From Aurantiacibacter gangjinensis (lineage in GTDB: Bacteria; Pseudomonadota; Alphaproteobacteria; Sphingomonadales; Sphingomonadaceae), in NCBI RefSeq assembly GCF_001886695.1, contig NZ_CP018097.1:2313001-2377000 (forward strand): DNA of 64,000 nt, written 5' to 3'. The notes under the pieces were generated by a model, which saw only the letters and a list, made by a program, of their open reading frames with translations, searched no databases and was not told where the DNA came from. Shown here piece after piece: positions 34,774 through 43,666 of the stretch (position 1 is the first letter of the stretch; each line of letters begins with the position of its first letter). Position numbers and translations under genes: made by a program.

Positions 34774-36213
34774 TCAGGTTCGCCTAATCACGAGGTTCCG
34801 TATCTCGGTCATGTCTTCCATGGCGAAGCGGATGCCTTCGCGGCCAAGGCCTGAGTCCTTCACGCCGCCATAGGGCATGTTGTCCACGCGGTAGCTGGGC
34901 ACATCGTTGATGACGATACCGCCCACTTCCAGCCTGTCCCACGCATCGAACATCGCAAACAGATCGCGTGTGAAAATACCCGCCTGCAAGCCGAATTCGC
35001 TGCGGTTCACCTCCTCCAGCGCTTCGTCCATCGTTGCGAAGGGCTGGAGGATGGCGAGCGGGCCAAAAGCTTCTTCGTTCAGCACCTTGGCATGCTTGTC
35101 GACGCCTTCCAGCAGCGTGGCTTCGAGCATGTTGCCCTTGCATCCGCCGCCGCACAGCAGCGTCGCGCCGTGCCCTACCGCTTCGTCGATCCAGCCTTTC
35201 AGCCTCTGAGCCTCGCCCTCGTCGATCATCGGACCGATAAAGGTGTCGCGGTCTTTCGGGTCGCCTGCTTTCAATGTCTTGGTTTTCTCGACCAGCATCT
35301 CCTTGAAGCGATCGTAAACCTCCTCATGGATGAGGATGCGCTGCACACCGATGCAGCTTTGCCCGGACTGGTAGAAGGCGCCGAACACGATCCGTTCCAG
35401 CGCGTCTTCCAGGTCGGCATCGCGGTCGACGATGACGGCGGCATTGCCGCCCAGTTCCAGCACGACCTTCTTCTTCCCGCTCTTCGCTTTCAGCGCCCAG
35501 CCTACGGCAGGCGAGCCGGTGAAGCTGAGCAGTTTCAGCCGCTCGTCCTCGGTGAACAGGTCGGCCCCGTCACGGCTGGCTGGCAGGATGGAAAACGCGC
35601 CCTCGGGCAAATCCGTCTCCGCCAATATTTCGCCGATGATAATCGCGCCCAGCGGTGTCTTGCTGGCAGGCTTCATCACGAAGGGGCAACCCACAGCAAT
35701 GGCTGGCGCGATCTTGTGCGCGGCGAGATTCAGCGGAAAATTGAACGGCGAGATGAAGCTGCACGGCCCGACCGGATAGCGCTTCCAGATCGACTGGTAG
35801 CCCTTGGCGCGTTCGCTGATGTCGAGAGGCATGACCTCGCCATACATGCGTGTGGATTCTTCGGCGGCGATGACGAAAGTGTCGATCAGCCTTGTGACTT
35901 CGCCCTCGCTATCGCCGATCGGCTTTCCGGCCTCGACACACAGCGCATAGGCCAGCTCGTCGAAACGCTCGCGAAAGCGCGACACGCAATGCTCCAGCAC
36001 CGCCTTGCGCTCGTAACTGGCGAGCCGTGCCATCGGCCCGGTTGCGGCCACCGCCCCAGCAATCGCCTTGTCGATTATCTCCGGATCGGCCTGCGCCACG
36101 CGGAAGGCGACCTCGCCTGTATATTTGTCGATCACTTCCAGATCGGTGTTCGGCTGCTCGGCCCTGTTGTTGAGATAGAGCGGGTAGGTGTCTTTGAGCT
36201 GGGGCATCTGCAT
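34774..36213 (-). CDS. NAD(P)-dependent aldehyde dehydrogenase family protein
   Basis: A 479-residue ALDH. The Rossmann region has 'VGPCSFISPFNFPLNLAAHK' and 'PFVMKPASKTP'. The general-base glutamate is in 'VVLELGGNAAV' and the nucleophilic cysteine in 'SGQSCIGVQRI'; 'NEEAFGPLA' and 'DNMPYGGVKDSGLGREG' close the active site. Resemblance to lactaldehyde/glyceraldehyde-3-phosphate-type ALDHs is visible, but the substrate is undecided. It lies 105 bp downstream of an acetolactate-synthase-like gene on the same strand, with a palindromic element between. The two may form a carbonyl-metabolism pair. Confidence 0.9.
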   Translation of the reverse strand: MQMPQLKDTYPLYLNNRAEQPNTDLEVIDKYTGEVAFRVAQADPEIIDKAIAGAVAATGPMARLASYERKAVLEHCVSRFRERFDELAYALCVEAGKPIGDSEGEVTRLIDTFVIAAEESTRMYGEVMPLDISERAKGYQSIWKRYPVGPCSFISPFNFPLNLAAHKIAPAIAVGCPFVMKPASKTPLGAIIIGEILAETDLPEGAFSILPASRDGADLFTEDERLKLLSFTGSPAVGWALKAKSGKKKVVLELGGNAAVIVDRDADLEDALERIVFGAFYQSGQSCIGVQRILIHEEVYDRFKEMLVEKTKTLKAGDPKDRDTFIGPMIDEGEAQRLKGWIDEAVGHGATLLCGGGCKGNMLEATLLEGVDKHAKVLNEEAFGPLAILQPFATMDEALEEVNRSEFGLQAGIFTRDLFAMFDAWDRLEVGGIVINDVPSYRVDNMPYGGVKDSGLGREGIRFAMEDMTEIRNLVIRRT

Positions 36214-36221
36214 TTGTTTCC

Positions 36222-36306
36222 GTCATCCCGGACTTGATCCGGGATCCCGCTTTCTTCTGTCCCGCCGCGAGAGGAAGCGGGACCCCGGCTCGAAGGCCGG
36301 GGTGAC
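36222..36306. repeat. REPIN-like palindromic doublet, family A
   Basis: The first hairpin TCCCGGActtgaTCCGGGA is the same core as the pair at the GIY-YIG gene, followed by the shared GCTTTCTTCT tail. A second hairpin CCCCGGCtcgaaGGCCGGGG closes the element, with an internal CCCGC/GCGGG pair. The ends are GTCATCCCGG and CCGGGGTGAC, inverted with respect to each other. It lies between the acetolactate-synthase-like and ALDH genes. Confidence 0.9.
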
Positions 36307-36318
36307 GTAAAATGAAAA

Positions 36319-38001
36319 TCAAAGCTGGGCTGACAGTTCCTTGATCTCGTGATTGAGGATGCGGTCGTTCTCCGAATAATCGACCGGGCAATCCACCACG
36401 TGCACGCCCGGCGTATCGCGGCAACGGACCAGCAGCTCGCGCAGATGCTTTGCCGATTCGACGCGATGGCCCTGTGCGCCGTAACTCTGCGCATACTTCA
36501 CGAAATCCGGATTTCCGAAGGTGAGGCCGTAATCCTCGAACCCCATATTGGCCTGCTTCCAGCGGATCATGCCATAGGCATCGTCCCGCAGGATCAGCAC
36601 GGTGAGGTTGAGGCCGAGGCGCACTGCCGTCTCCAGCTCCTGGCTGTTCATCATGAAGCCGCCATCGCCGCAGATCGCCATCACCTTGCGATCCGGATAG
36701 AGCATGGCGCTCATCATCGCAGACGGCAGCCCGGCCCCCATGCTGGCAAGCGCATTATCCAGCAGCACGGTGTTGGGCAGGTAGGCCGTGTAGCAGCGCG
36801 CGAACCATATCTTGTAGATGCCATTGTCGAGACAAATGATGCCGTCTTCCGGCGTCACGTCGCGGACAGTGTGCACCAGATGCGGCGGGAAAACCGGGAA
36901 GCGGGTATCGTCCGCCAGTGCCTGCGAATGGGAGATATCGGCGGCGCGGTATCGGGTGAGGCATTCGCTATCCCATTTGCCTTGCGGAACGACGTCTTCC
37001 TTGATCTGCCAGATGGCGTTGGCGATATCGCCGATGACTTCGATTTGCGGGAAATAGACCGGGTCCACTTCCGCCGTCTTGGTCGAAACATGGATCACGG
37101 TCGCGCCGCCCTGCTGCATGAAGAAGGGCGGCTTTTCGATCACATCGTGCCCGACATTGACGATACAGTCGCTGGCTTCCAGCGCGCGGTGCACGAAATC
37201 GCCGGACGACAGCGCCGCACATCCCAGAAAGAGCGGATGGCGCTCGTCGATCACGCCCTTCCCCATCTGCGTGGTGACGAAGGGGATGCCGGTTTTCTCG
37301 ACCAGCTGGCGCAGCATCCGGCTCGTCATTTTGCGATTGGCCCCTGCGCCGATCACCAGAACGGGCGCTTTCGCCTTTTCCAGCGCTTCGACTGCCAGCC
37401 GAACCGCCTTGCCTTCCGCCGAGGGGCGGCGGGCGACGGACGCAGCGATTGGTCGCGCCTTGCACGGCTCTGCCGCAATATCCTCCGGCAGCTCAATATG
37501 CACCGCGCCCGGCTTCTCTTCTTCCGCCAGGCGGAAAGCTTCGCGCAAGCGGCTGGGGATGTTCTCGCCCGAGGCCAGCTGGTGCGCGTATTTCGTGATG
37601 GGCCCCATCATCTCGACCACGTCGAGTATCTGGAAGCGGCCCTGCTTGCTGCTCTTGATCGGCTTTTGCCCGGTAATCATCAGCATCGGCATGCCGCCCA
37701 ACTGCGCATAAGCGCCCGCCGTCACCAGATTGGTCGCGCCGGGCCCCAGCGTGGCGAGGCAGACGCCGGTCTTGCCGGTATGCCGCCCGTAAGTCGCCGC
37801 CATGAAGCCCGCGCCCTGTTCGTGCCGGGTGAGGACGAGCCTGATGCTGTCTGACTTGGAAAGGCTTTCCAGCAGGTCGAGGTTCTCTTCCCCCGGAACA
37901 CCGAAAATGTATTCGACCCCTTCGGCTTCGAGACATTCGATGAAAAGATCGGAAGCCTTTTTGGTGTCGGGGCCACTCATGTCGCTTCCATCCTTTTCCA
38001 T
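36319..38001 (-). CDS. Thiamine-diphosphate enzyme, acetolactate synthase large-subunit-like
   Basis: A 560-residue ThDP enzyme. 'GVEYIFGVPGEENLDLLESL' and 'LTRHEQGAGFMAATYGR' (catalytic Glu for ThDP activation) open the Pyr domain. 'CGDGGFMMNSQELETAVRLGLNLTVLILRDD' is the GDG...N magnesium/diphosphate-binding motif of the PP domain. It resembles FAD-independent or catabolic acetolactate synthases more than IlvB. No regulatory small subunit (ilvN) is adjacent, so a role in branched-chain amino-acid synthesis is doubtful. It starts 3 bp after cysS ends and is followed by the ALDH gene. Confidence 0.85.
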   Translation of the reverse strand: MEKDGSDMSGPDTKKASDLFIECLEAEGVEYIFGVPGEENLDLLESLSKSDSIRLVLTRHEQGAGFMAATYGRHTGKTGVCLATLGPGATNLVTAGAYAQLGGMPMLMITGQKPIKSSKQGRFQILDVVEMMGPITKYAHQLASGENIPSRLREAFRLAEEEKPGAVHIELPEDIAAEPCKARPIAASVARRPSAEGKAVRLAVEALEKAKAPVLVIGAGANRKMTSRMLRQLVEKTGIPFVTTQMGKGVIDERHPLFLGCAALSSGDFVHRALEASDCIVNVGHDVIEKPPFFMQQGGATVIHVSTKTAEVDPVYFPQIEVIGDIANAIWQIKEDVVPQGKWDSECLTRYRAADISHSQALADDTRFPVFPPHLVHTVRDVTPEDGIICLDNGIYKIWFARCYTAYLPNTVLLDNALASMGAGLPSAMMSAMLYPDRKVMAICGDGGFMMNSQELETAVRLGLNLTVLILRDDAYGMIRWKQANMGFEDYGLTFGNPDFVKYAQSYGAQGHRVESAKHLRELLVRCRDTPGVHVVDCPVDYSENDRILNHEIKELSAQL

Positions 38002-38004
38002 GCG

Positions 38005-39447
38005 CTAGTCGAGCTTCCATTCCCAGGCGAGGGGATCGCCGTCCATGACCTCGACGCCCTTCGCCGCGAGCTCGTCGCGGATGGCATCGGAGGTAGCGAA
38101 ATCCTTCTCCGCCCGCGCGGCCTTGCGGCGGGTGAGCGCGTCTTCGATTTCGGCTTCGTCTATGCTTGCGGCTCTGGGGCGTAATCGCAAGTCGGCGCGG
38201 GTGAGCGCGAACAGGTCGAGGCCGAGCACGGCGTCCATCTTCTCGATTACGACCCGCTTGGTCCCCGCATCGACTTTTTTCACCGCCAGTGCATCTTCAA
38301 GGGCGGTCAGCGCGATTGCGGTATTGAGATCGTCGCTCACCGCGGCTTCGAATTTCTCTTGGAGCGGAGCGAATTTCGGGTGGTCGGCAGCACCGGCGTC
38401 GGCGTCGCTCAGCCGCTCGGCCTGCATGACCATGCGCTTCAGCCGCGTGAGCGCGGCCTGCAAGCCCTCCCAGCTGAACTCGAGCTCACTGCGGTAATGC
38501 GCCTGCAGGCACATCATGCGGTAGGCGAGCGGGTGGTAGCCCTTGTCGATCAGCAGTTGCAGCCGAAGGAACTCGCCCGACGATTTGCTCATCCTGCCGC
38601 TTCGCTCGACGAGAAAGTTATTGTGCATCCAGATCTTCGCGCCCGAATTGGTCGCGTCGCTCAGCCCGCCGCAGCCGCAAAAGGCCTGGTTCTGCGCGAT
38701 CTCGTTGGGGTGGTGGATTTCGCGGTGGTCGATGCCGCCTGTGTGGATGTCGAAGGGGAAGCCCAGCAGCTTCTCGCCCATGACCGAGCATTCCAGGTGC
38801 CAGCCGGGCGCGCCCCTGCCCCAAGGCGAATCCCATTCCATCTGCCGCGTCTCGCCCGGCGGCGTCTTGCGCCAGATGGCGAAGTCGGCGGCGTTGCGCT
38901 TACCCTCGACCGTGTCGATGCGGCCCTCACCTTCCTCGGTGACGGCGCGCGCGAGCTTGCCGTAGTCCTCAATGGTCGTAACATCGAAATAGAGGCCGCT
39001 GTCGAGCTTATAGCAGTGTTTGTCCGCAATGCTTTTTGCGAACTCCAGCATCTCTTCGATATAGTCCGTTGCCACCGACCATCTCGCAGGTTCGCGAATA
39101 TTGAGCGCCTTCACATCGGCCCAATACGCCTCGGTATAATGCCGCGCGATGTCCCAGATCGACTGCGCTTTTTCCGCTGCCATCTTCTCCATCTTGTCCT
39201 CGCCCGCATCGGCATCGTCGGTAAGGTGCCCGACATCGGTGATATTGATAATGTGGGTGAGCTTGTAGCCCTTCCAGCTCAGCGTGCGGCCCAGTACATC
39301 GGCGAACACATAGGCGCGCATATTGCCGATATGCGGGTAGTTATAGACCGTCGGCCCGCACGTATAGACGCGGGCCTCCCCCTCATGGACGGGAACGAAC
39401 GGCTCCACCTGGCGGGTGAGCGAGTTGAACAGTTTGAGCTCTGGCAT
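38005..39447 (-). CDS. cysS: Cysteinyl-tRNA synthetase
   Basis: A 480-residue CysRS that charges tRNA-Cys. The zinc site is built from 'YTCGPTVYN', 'WHLECSVMG' and 'GGIDHREIHHPNE'; HIGH appears as 'PHIGNMRAY' and KMSKS as 'RMSKSSGEF'. The C-terminal anticodon-binding region ends 'VMDGDPLAWEWKLD'. Length is normal. A perfect 8-bp inverted repeat (GCGCGCGG 39465-39472 with CCGCGCGC 39490-39497) lies in the leader just upstream of the start; its function is unknown. Confidence 0.97.
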   Translation of the reverse strand: MPELKLFNSLTRQVEPFVPVHEGEARVYTCGPTVYNYPHIGNMRAYVFADVLGRTLSWKGYKLTHIINITDVGHLTDDADAGEDKMEKMAAEKAQSIWDIARHYTEAYWADVKALNIREPARWSVATDYIEEMLEFAKSIADKHCYKLDSGLYFDVTTIEDYGKLARAVTEEGEGRIDTVEGKRNAADFAIWRKTPPGETRQMEWDSPWGRGAPGWHLECSVMGEKLLGFPFDIHTGGIDHREIHHPNEIAQNQAFCGCGGLSDATNSGAKIWMHNNFLVERSGRMSKSSGEFLRLQLLIDKGYHPLAYRMMCLQAHYRSELEFSWEGLQAALTRLKRMVMQAERLSDADAGAADHPKFAPLQEKFEAAVSDDLNTAIALTALEDALAVKKVDAGTKRVVIEKMDAVLGLDLFALTRADLRLRPRAASIDEAEIEDALTRRKAARAEKDFATSDAIRDELAAKGVEVMDGDPLAWEWKLD

Positions 39448-39566
39448 TGCGCTGCGGCCCTAGAGCGCGCGGTTGCGGCGGGCAAGATGCCGCGCGCCGG
39501 AAGCTACTAGGCAGACCTCGATTGGTGTGGTATGTGCACAACACACTTACGGAAGGGAAGCCGCGA

Positions 39567-40115
39567 ATGTTCACCGACCTGTCGCCACTGATACTGATAC
39601 ACTTTATCACGGCTTGCTATGCCATCGTGGCAGGTGCCGCGATCTTCCTCATGCAAAAAGGCACGGCAACGCACCGGGCAATCGGCGCCAGCTACATCGT
39701 CGCCATGTTCGTGACCGTGGCATCGGTCGTGCCGGTAGAGGCGACGGTAATGCCCATCATGGGAACCCGCTTCGGCTTCTTCCATGTCTTCGTGGTCGTC
39801 GGTTTCGTCTCGCTCACCTTCGGCATCCGCGCGATCTTGAAGTGGCGATCGACCCGGGACGCGGAATGGCTGCGCGCGCACCAGATCCACCTCGCCTACA
39901 GCTATGCCGGATTGCTGATGGCGGGTTTCAGCCAGATGGCCACCAATCCGCGCTGGCTGGTCGTCTCGCCATTCGAGACGATGACGCAGTTCTGGATAGC
40001 ATTCGCAGCGGTGAATGCGCTGATCTATGCGATTGCCATATTTTTGATCCAGACGCGGCTGGCGAAGGGCGATCCGATGCGGTGGTATCGCGGGGGCGAC
40101 GCGGCTAGAAGCTGA
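39567..40115 (+). CDS. DUF2306 membrane protein
   Basis: A 182-residue protein with four or five transmembrane helices. 'KGTATHRAIGASYIVAMFVTVASVV' and 'RAHQIHLAYSYAGLLMAGFSQMA' contain the conserved histidines of the DUF2306 family, suggestive of heme or metal binding within the membrane. Function is unknown. A GGAAGGGAAG ribosome site lies just before ATG 39567, fixing the start. It is convergent with the DUF2939 gene, overlapping it by 11 bp. Confidence 0.85.
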   Translation: MFTDLSPLILIHFITACYAIVAGAAIFLMQKGTATHRAIGASYIVAMFVTVASVVPVEATVMPIMGTRFGFFHVFVVVGFVSLTFGIRAILKWRSTRDAEWLRAHQIHLAYSYAGLLMAGFSQMATNPRWLVVSPFETMTQFWIAFAAVNALIYAIAIFLIQTRLAKGDPMRWYRGGDAARS

Positions 40116-40608
40116 GGGTGCGGACCAGTTCGAAACCGGTCAGCTTCCAGCCCAGCCCGTCACGACGAAACAGCAGGATCGGGCCTGCCGTGCCATCCTC
40201 GAACGTGCCCACGGCGCGGAAATGATCGAGTCCGTCGCGCTCCACATCCCAGCCCAGCTCCTGCGTGCGTAGCCGCTCCGGCACCAAGCCGCCAATGAGT
40301 GCGCCCGAAGCGACCAGGTTGCCGACATTTTCCGGCGTAACCGCGCGGTCGATCAGGTCCCCGCCAAACCGCTCCGCCAGCGCCCCGCCCAACTCGCCCA
40401 ATGGCCCGCCCTGCTCGCGCGCAACGGTCGTGAGCTGGTCGGAGGCGGAGGCGCGGAAGGCAGGGAAGTCCACCTTCTCCTCCAGCGCAGCAACATCCTG
40501 AGCCTGCGCCGCATCGGCAAGCGACCTCATGGCGAGCCACGGCGAGGCGAAATACCAGCCGCCAAATGCGAGGGCGATGAGGATGATGAGGGCGAGGAGT
40601 TTTTTCAT
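40105..40608 (-). CDS. DUF2939 domain-containing protein
   Basis: A 167-residue protein with an N-terminal signal anchor ('MKKLLALIILIALAFGGWYFASPWLAMRSL'), exporting a small alpha/beta domain to the periplasm. The 'SLADAAQAQDVAALEEKVDFPAFRAS' segment is characteristic of DUF2939 (YjbJ/YhjN-like exported proteins of unknown role). Its ATG overlaps the stop of the preceding gene (ATGA), making it the last gene of a cobT-hypothetical-DUF2939 cluster. Confidence 0.87.
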   Translation of the reverse strand: MKKLLALIILIALAFGGWYFASPWLAMRSLADAAQAQDVAALEEKVDFPAFRASASDQLTTVAREQGGPLGELGGALAERFGGDLIDRAVTPENVGNLVASGALIGGLVPERLRTQELGWDVERDGLDHFRAVGTFEDGTAGPILLFRRDGLGWKLTGFELVRTLSF

Positions 40609-41021
40609 TCCGGGTCCTTAAGCAACTTCCCGTAGACCGTTGTTCTTATCGGCCCTTCCCCGATCTCAACTTCATCCGGAACCGGGTAGGAATTAGCGCA
40701 ACATTCAATGACTAATTCAAACAAGTTACCCTGCGAGTCGGCGAGAAGGTCTAGATCAAGATACCTTCCGTCGCTTAGCGGGATATTTGCGTTGAAGATC
40801 AGGAAGGGGCTATGCTGATCCGAAGAATCGAGCGGCACCACTAGTGGGACAGCATCCCTTCCAGGCTCGACCCTATAGGCATTACAGTGGCACGGGCACG
40901 AAACCTTGAAGCGCGCTCCATCGAGTTGCAATGCCAATCGCGCCGGAGCCGGATAGTCAACATGATCCAGCAGAAAGTCAGACCACCATTTGGCCCTGTC
41001 CGAAGTACTAGTACTCGCCAT
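40605..41021 (-). CDS. Hypothetical protein in cobT operon
   Basis: A 138-residue soluble protein without recognised domain. 'WWSDFLLDHVDYPAPARLALQLDGARFKVSCPCHCNAYRVEPGRDAVPLV' contains a CPCHC cysteine/histidine cluster that could bind metal; 'LIFNANIPLSDGRYLDLDLLADSQGNLFELVIE' follows. Base composition is lower in GC than the flanking genes, hinting at acquisition. The ATG overlaps the cobT TGA (TGATG), and a GAGGTGGAG ribosome site sits inside cobT, so it is translated with cobT. Its stop overlaps the next start. Confidence 0.7.
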   Translation of the reverse strand: MASTSTSDRAKWWSDFLLDHVDYPAPARLALQLDGARFKVSCPCHCNAYRVEPGRDAVPLVVPLDSSDQHSPFLIFNANIPLSDGRYLDLDLLADSQGNLFELVIECCANSYPVPDEVEIGEGPIRTTVYGKLLKDPE

Positions 41022-42847
41022 CACTCCACCTCGAACAAGCCGGCAAGCTGCTCAATAATCGTGCCGCCCAGTTGCTCTGCATCCATAATCGTCACCGCGC
41101 GCTTGTAATAGCGCGTCACATCGTGACCGATGCCGATGGCGACCAGTTGCACAGGGCTCTGGCGCTCAATCCATTCGATCACGCGGCGCAGATGCGCTTC
41201 AAGGTAGCCTGCCGAATTGACCGATAGCGTGCTGTCATCCACCGGCGCGCCGTCCGATATGACCATCATGATGCGGCGGTCTTCGGGGCGGGCGAGCAGG
41301 CGGTCATGCGCCCAGAGCAGCGCCTCGCCATCGATGTTTTCCTTCAGCAGCCCCTCGCGCATCATCAGGCCGAGGTTGCGGCGGGCGCGGCGCATGGGCT
41401 CGTCCGCTTTTTTGTAAATGATGTGACGAAGATCGTTGAGGCGACCGGGGCGCGGCGGGCGGCCATCGCCCAGCCATTTCTCGCGGGACTGACCGCCTTT
41501 CCATGCGCGCGTGGTGAAGCCGAGTATCTCAACCTTCACGCCGCAGCGCTCCAGCGTGCGGGCGAGAATGTCCGCACTGATCGCGGCAATGGATATGGGG
41601 CGCCCGCGCATGGAGCCGGAATTGTCGATCAGCAGGGTGACGACGGTGTCCTTGAACTCCTGCTCCTGCTCCACCTTGTAGCTGAGCGAATGGCCGGGGC
41701 TGACCACCACGCGGGCGAGGCGCGCGGCATCCAGCAGGCCTTCTTCCTGGTCGAAATCCCAGCTGCGGTTCTGCTGCGCCATCAGGCGGCGCTGCAGCCT
41801 GTTCGCCAGCCGCGTGACGACGCCCGCAAGCCCCGCCAGCTGGCTGTCGAGATAGGCGCGCAGCCGGTCCAGCTCCTCCGCATCGCAGAGGTCATTGGCC
41901 TCGACCACTTCGTCGAAGCTCTGGGTGAAGGCCTTGTAATCGAAGCTGTCGGGAATGTCCTGCCACGGCGCATTCTTGCGCTGGGGCAGCATCATTTCCT
42001 CGCCATCGTCTCCCGGATCGCCCTCGGCCATGTTTTCATCGCCGGTGGCATCGTCGCTTTCCTCGCCGTCGCCTTCCTCGCCGTCGGCGGCTTCGGGGCG
42101 CATTTCGGGCTGGTCGGCCTCGTCGGTACCTTCGTCCTGACTGTCGTCGTCCTGATCGTCCTCGGTCTCGTCGCCGTCCTGCTCGTCATCGTCTTCGAGC
42201 CCCTCTGCATCCTCCGGCTTGGCGGGAACCATGTCGAGATGGCGCAGCATGTCGAGCCCCAGCTGCTGGAATGCGGACTGGTCGTGCAATGCATCGGCCA
42301 GCTGCTCGAAATCGTCGCCTGTGCGGCTCTCGATATATTCGCGCACCAGCTCCACCCCTTCGCGCGCGGCGAGCGGCACGGCCTGCCCCGTCAGCTGTTC
42401 GCGCAGCATCAGGCCGAGCGCTGTATGGATCGGCACGTCCTCGGCAGAATTGGAGCGGGTAATGGCATCACCGGCCAGCCGCCGGTCGGTGCTGGCCGCG
42501 AGATTGGCGCGCATGCCCGAAAAGCGCGTTTCGCCGATGGCCTCGTAGCGCACCCGCTCGATCTCGTCATAGCAGGCGCGTGCCTCCAGATCTTCCGGCC
42601 GGGCGCGGTTGTGCAGCGCGCCATTATGGTGGCGCAGGCGCAGCGCGAAGCTGTCGGCAAAACCGCGCGCTTCGCGTGCCGCCTCTGCCGGAATGTCGCG
42701 CCCCGGCATGGGCACGCGCGCGGTCTTGCCCTGATGCATCGGCGTATCGGCCGTATAGGCGATTTCCGCCTCCGGCTCGCGCGCAATGGCACGCGCCGCG
42801 CCGGTCAGCGCGGTCTTGAAACGGTCGAGGGGGGATTCGTCGGACAT
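41021..42847 (-). CDS. cobT: Cobaltochelatase subunit CobT
   Basis: A 608-residue CobT, the integrin-I-domain subunit of the aerobic ATP-dependent cobaltochelatase (CobNST) that inserts cobalt into hydrogenobyrinate a,c-diamide. Residues ~240-310 form a long Asp/Glu-rich linker. The C-terminal vWA domain carries the MIDAS motif '[18 protein letters not shown]' (DxSxS). The ATG at 42847 gives the usual [16 protein letters not shown] start. cobS, its AAA+ partner, is not adjacent, and neither cobN nor any other B12 gene lies in the window. Many alphaproteobacteria keep CobS/CobT-like pairs without full B12 synthesis. Confidence 0.92.
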   Translation of the reverse strand: MSDESPLDRFKTALTGAARAIAREPEAEIAYTADTPMHQGKTARVPMPGRDIPAEAAREARGFADSFALRLRHHNGALHNRARPEDLEARACYDEIERVRYEAIGETRFSGMRANLAASTDRRLAGDAITRSNSAEDVPIHTALGLMLREQLTGQAVPLAAREGVELVREYIESRTGDDFEQLADALHDQSAFQQLGLDMLRHLDMVPAKPEDAEGLEDDDEQDGDETEDDQDDDSQDEGTDEADQPEMRPEAADGEEGDGEESDDATGDENMAEGDPGDDGEEMMLPQRKNAPWQDIPDSFDYKAFTQSFDEVVEANDLCDAEELDRLRAYLDSQLAGLAGVVTRLANRLQRRLMAQQNRSWDFDQEEGLLDAARLARVVVSPGHSLSYKVEQEQEFKDTVVTLLIDNSGSMRGRPISIAAISADILARTLERCGVKVEILGFTTRAWKGGQSREKWLGDGRPPRPGRLNDLRHIIYKKADEPMRRARRNLGLMMREGLLKENIDGEALLWAHDRLLARPEDRRIMMVISDGAPVDDSTLSVNSAGYLEAHLRRVIEWIERQSPVQLVAIGIGHDVTRYYKRAVTIMDAEQLGGTIIEQLAGLFEVE

Positions 42848-42989
42848 GCAGCAGACCAGATAGTGTGGATGCGACCGTCTGGCCACACCTGCAGCGCATC
42901 CTGCAGCCCAATCGGATAGAGACGGGAACCCGCGCCTCGATAACACGTCTCACTGGCTAACAATTGTAACATCTGAAGAGACGAATTTC

Positions 42990-43646
42990 ATGAAGCGTAA
43001 TGCCACCGTCCTTGCCGCTGCCGCCTTGCTGGCATTTCCCGTGCCCGCGATGGCGACGGACGAAGCCTTCGAATTCTGGCTCAATCCCAGCATCGCTTTC
43101 GATCTGGATGACGACACCACATTCGAGCTGGAAACGGCACAGCGCTTTCGCGATGCGGACGATGGGAGGCCGGACACCTATTTCTTTCGCGGCTGGCTGC
43201 ATCAGGACCTGAACGACAATCTAACCCTCTCCGGGGCGGTCGAGCAGCGAATTAACGATGGCGGTAGCGACGAGACCCGCATCATCCAGCAATTATCGGC
43301 CAGCAGCGGCATCCTGCGAGGCCGCATGCGGCTGGAACAGCGCTTCGTCGAAGGCAATGATGGCCGCATGGGCTTGCGCCTTCGTCCCCGTGCCGGTGTA
43401 GCCGTACCGCTGGACGACGAGGGCCGCTGGAGTGCAGGCGCAGATGTCGAGCTTTTCTGGACGCTGCGCGGTAACAGCCCCGCGAGCGACACCGGCATTA
43501 CCGGCATGCGCACGCAGATCGGCGTTGGCTACGAAGTCAGCGATAACCTCGAGATCGGTCTGACCTACTTGCGCGACCAGGATTTCGAAGATGGTCCGGA
43601 TGAAGTGGGCCATGCCCCGCTGATCGGGATCGAGTGGTCGTTCTGA
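42990..43646 (+). CDS. DUF2490 outer-membrane beta-barrel-like protein
   Basis: A 218-residue secreted protein with signal peptide MKRNATVLAAAALLAFPVPAMA. Alternating strands typical of an outer-membrane barrel run throughout ('TTFELETAQRFRDADDGRPDTYFFRGWLHQDLN', 'GRMRLEQRFVEGNDGRMGLRLRPRAG'). The protein ends in phenylalanine ('IGIEWSF'), the Bam recognition signature. The pattern matches DUF2490; function is unknown. It is divergent from cobT and separate from its operon. Confidence 0.85.
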   Translation: MKRNATVLAAAALLAFPVPAMATDEAFEFWLNPSIAFDLDDDTTFELETAQRFRDADDGRPDTYFFRGWLHQDLNDNLTLSGAVEQRINDGGSDETRIIQQLSASSGILRGRMRLEQRFVEGNDGRMGLRLRPRAGVAVPLDDEGRWSAGADVELFWTLRGNSPASDTGITGMRTQIGVGYEVSDNLEIGLTYLRDQDFEDGPDEVGHAPLIGIEWSF

Positions 43647-43666
43647 CCACTCGCCCCTGATAGCGA

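Noticed and set aside
36349-37854. Plus-strand open frame of ~500 codons opposite the acetolactate-synthase-like gene
   Set aside because: Antisense shadow in high-GC DNA; the minus-strand gene has all ThDP motifs.
39465-39497. Inverted repeat upstream of cysS as a regulatory leader or T-box
   Set aside because: A GC-rich 8-bp hairpin alone is weak evidence; T-box elements are not expected in alphaproteobacteria and no specifier structure is seen.
41306-42919. Plus-strand open frame opposite cobT with hydrophobic stretches
   Set aside because: The apparent membrane segments are the reverse reading of CobT's acidic Asp/Glu linker.
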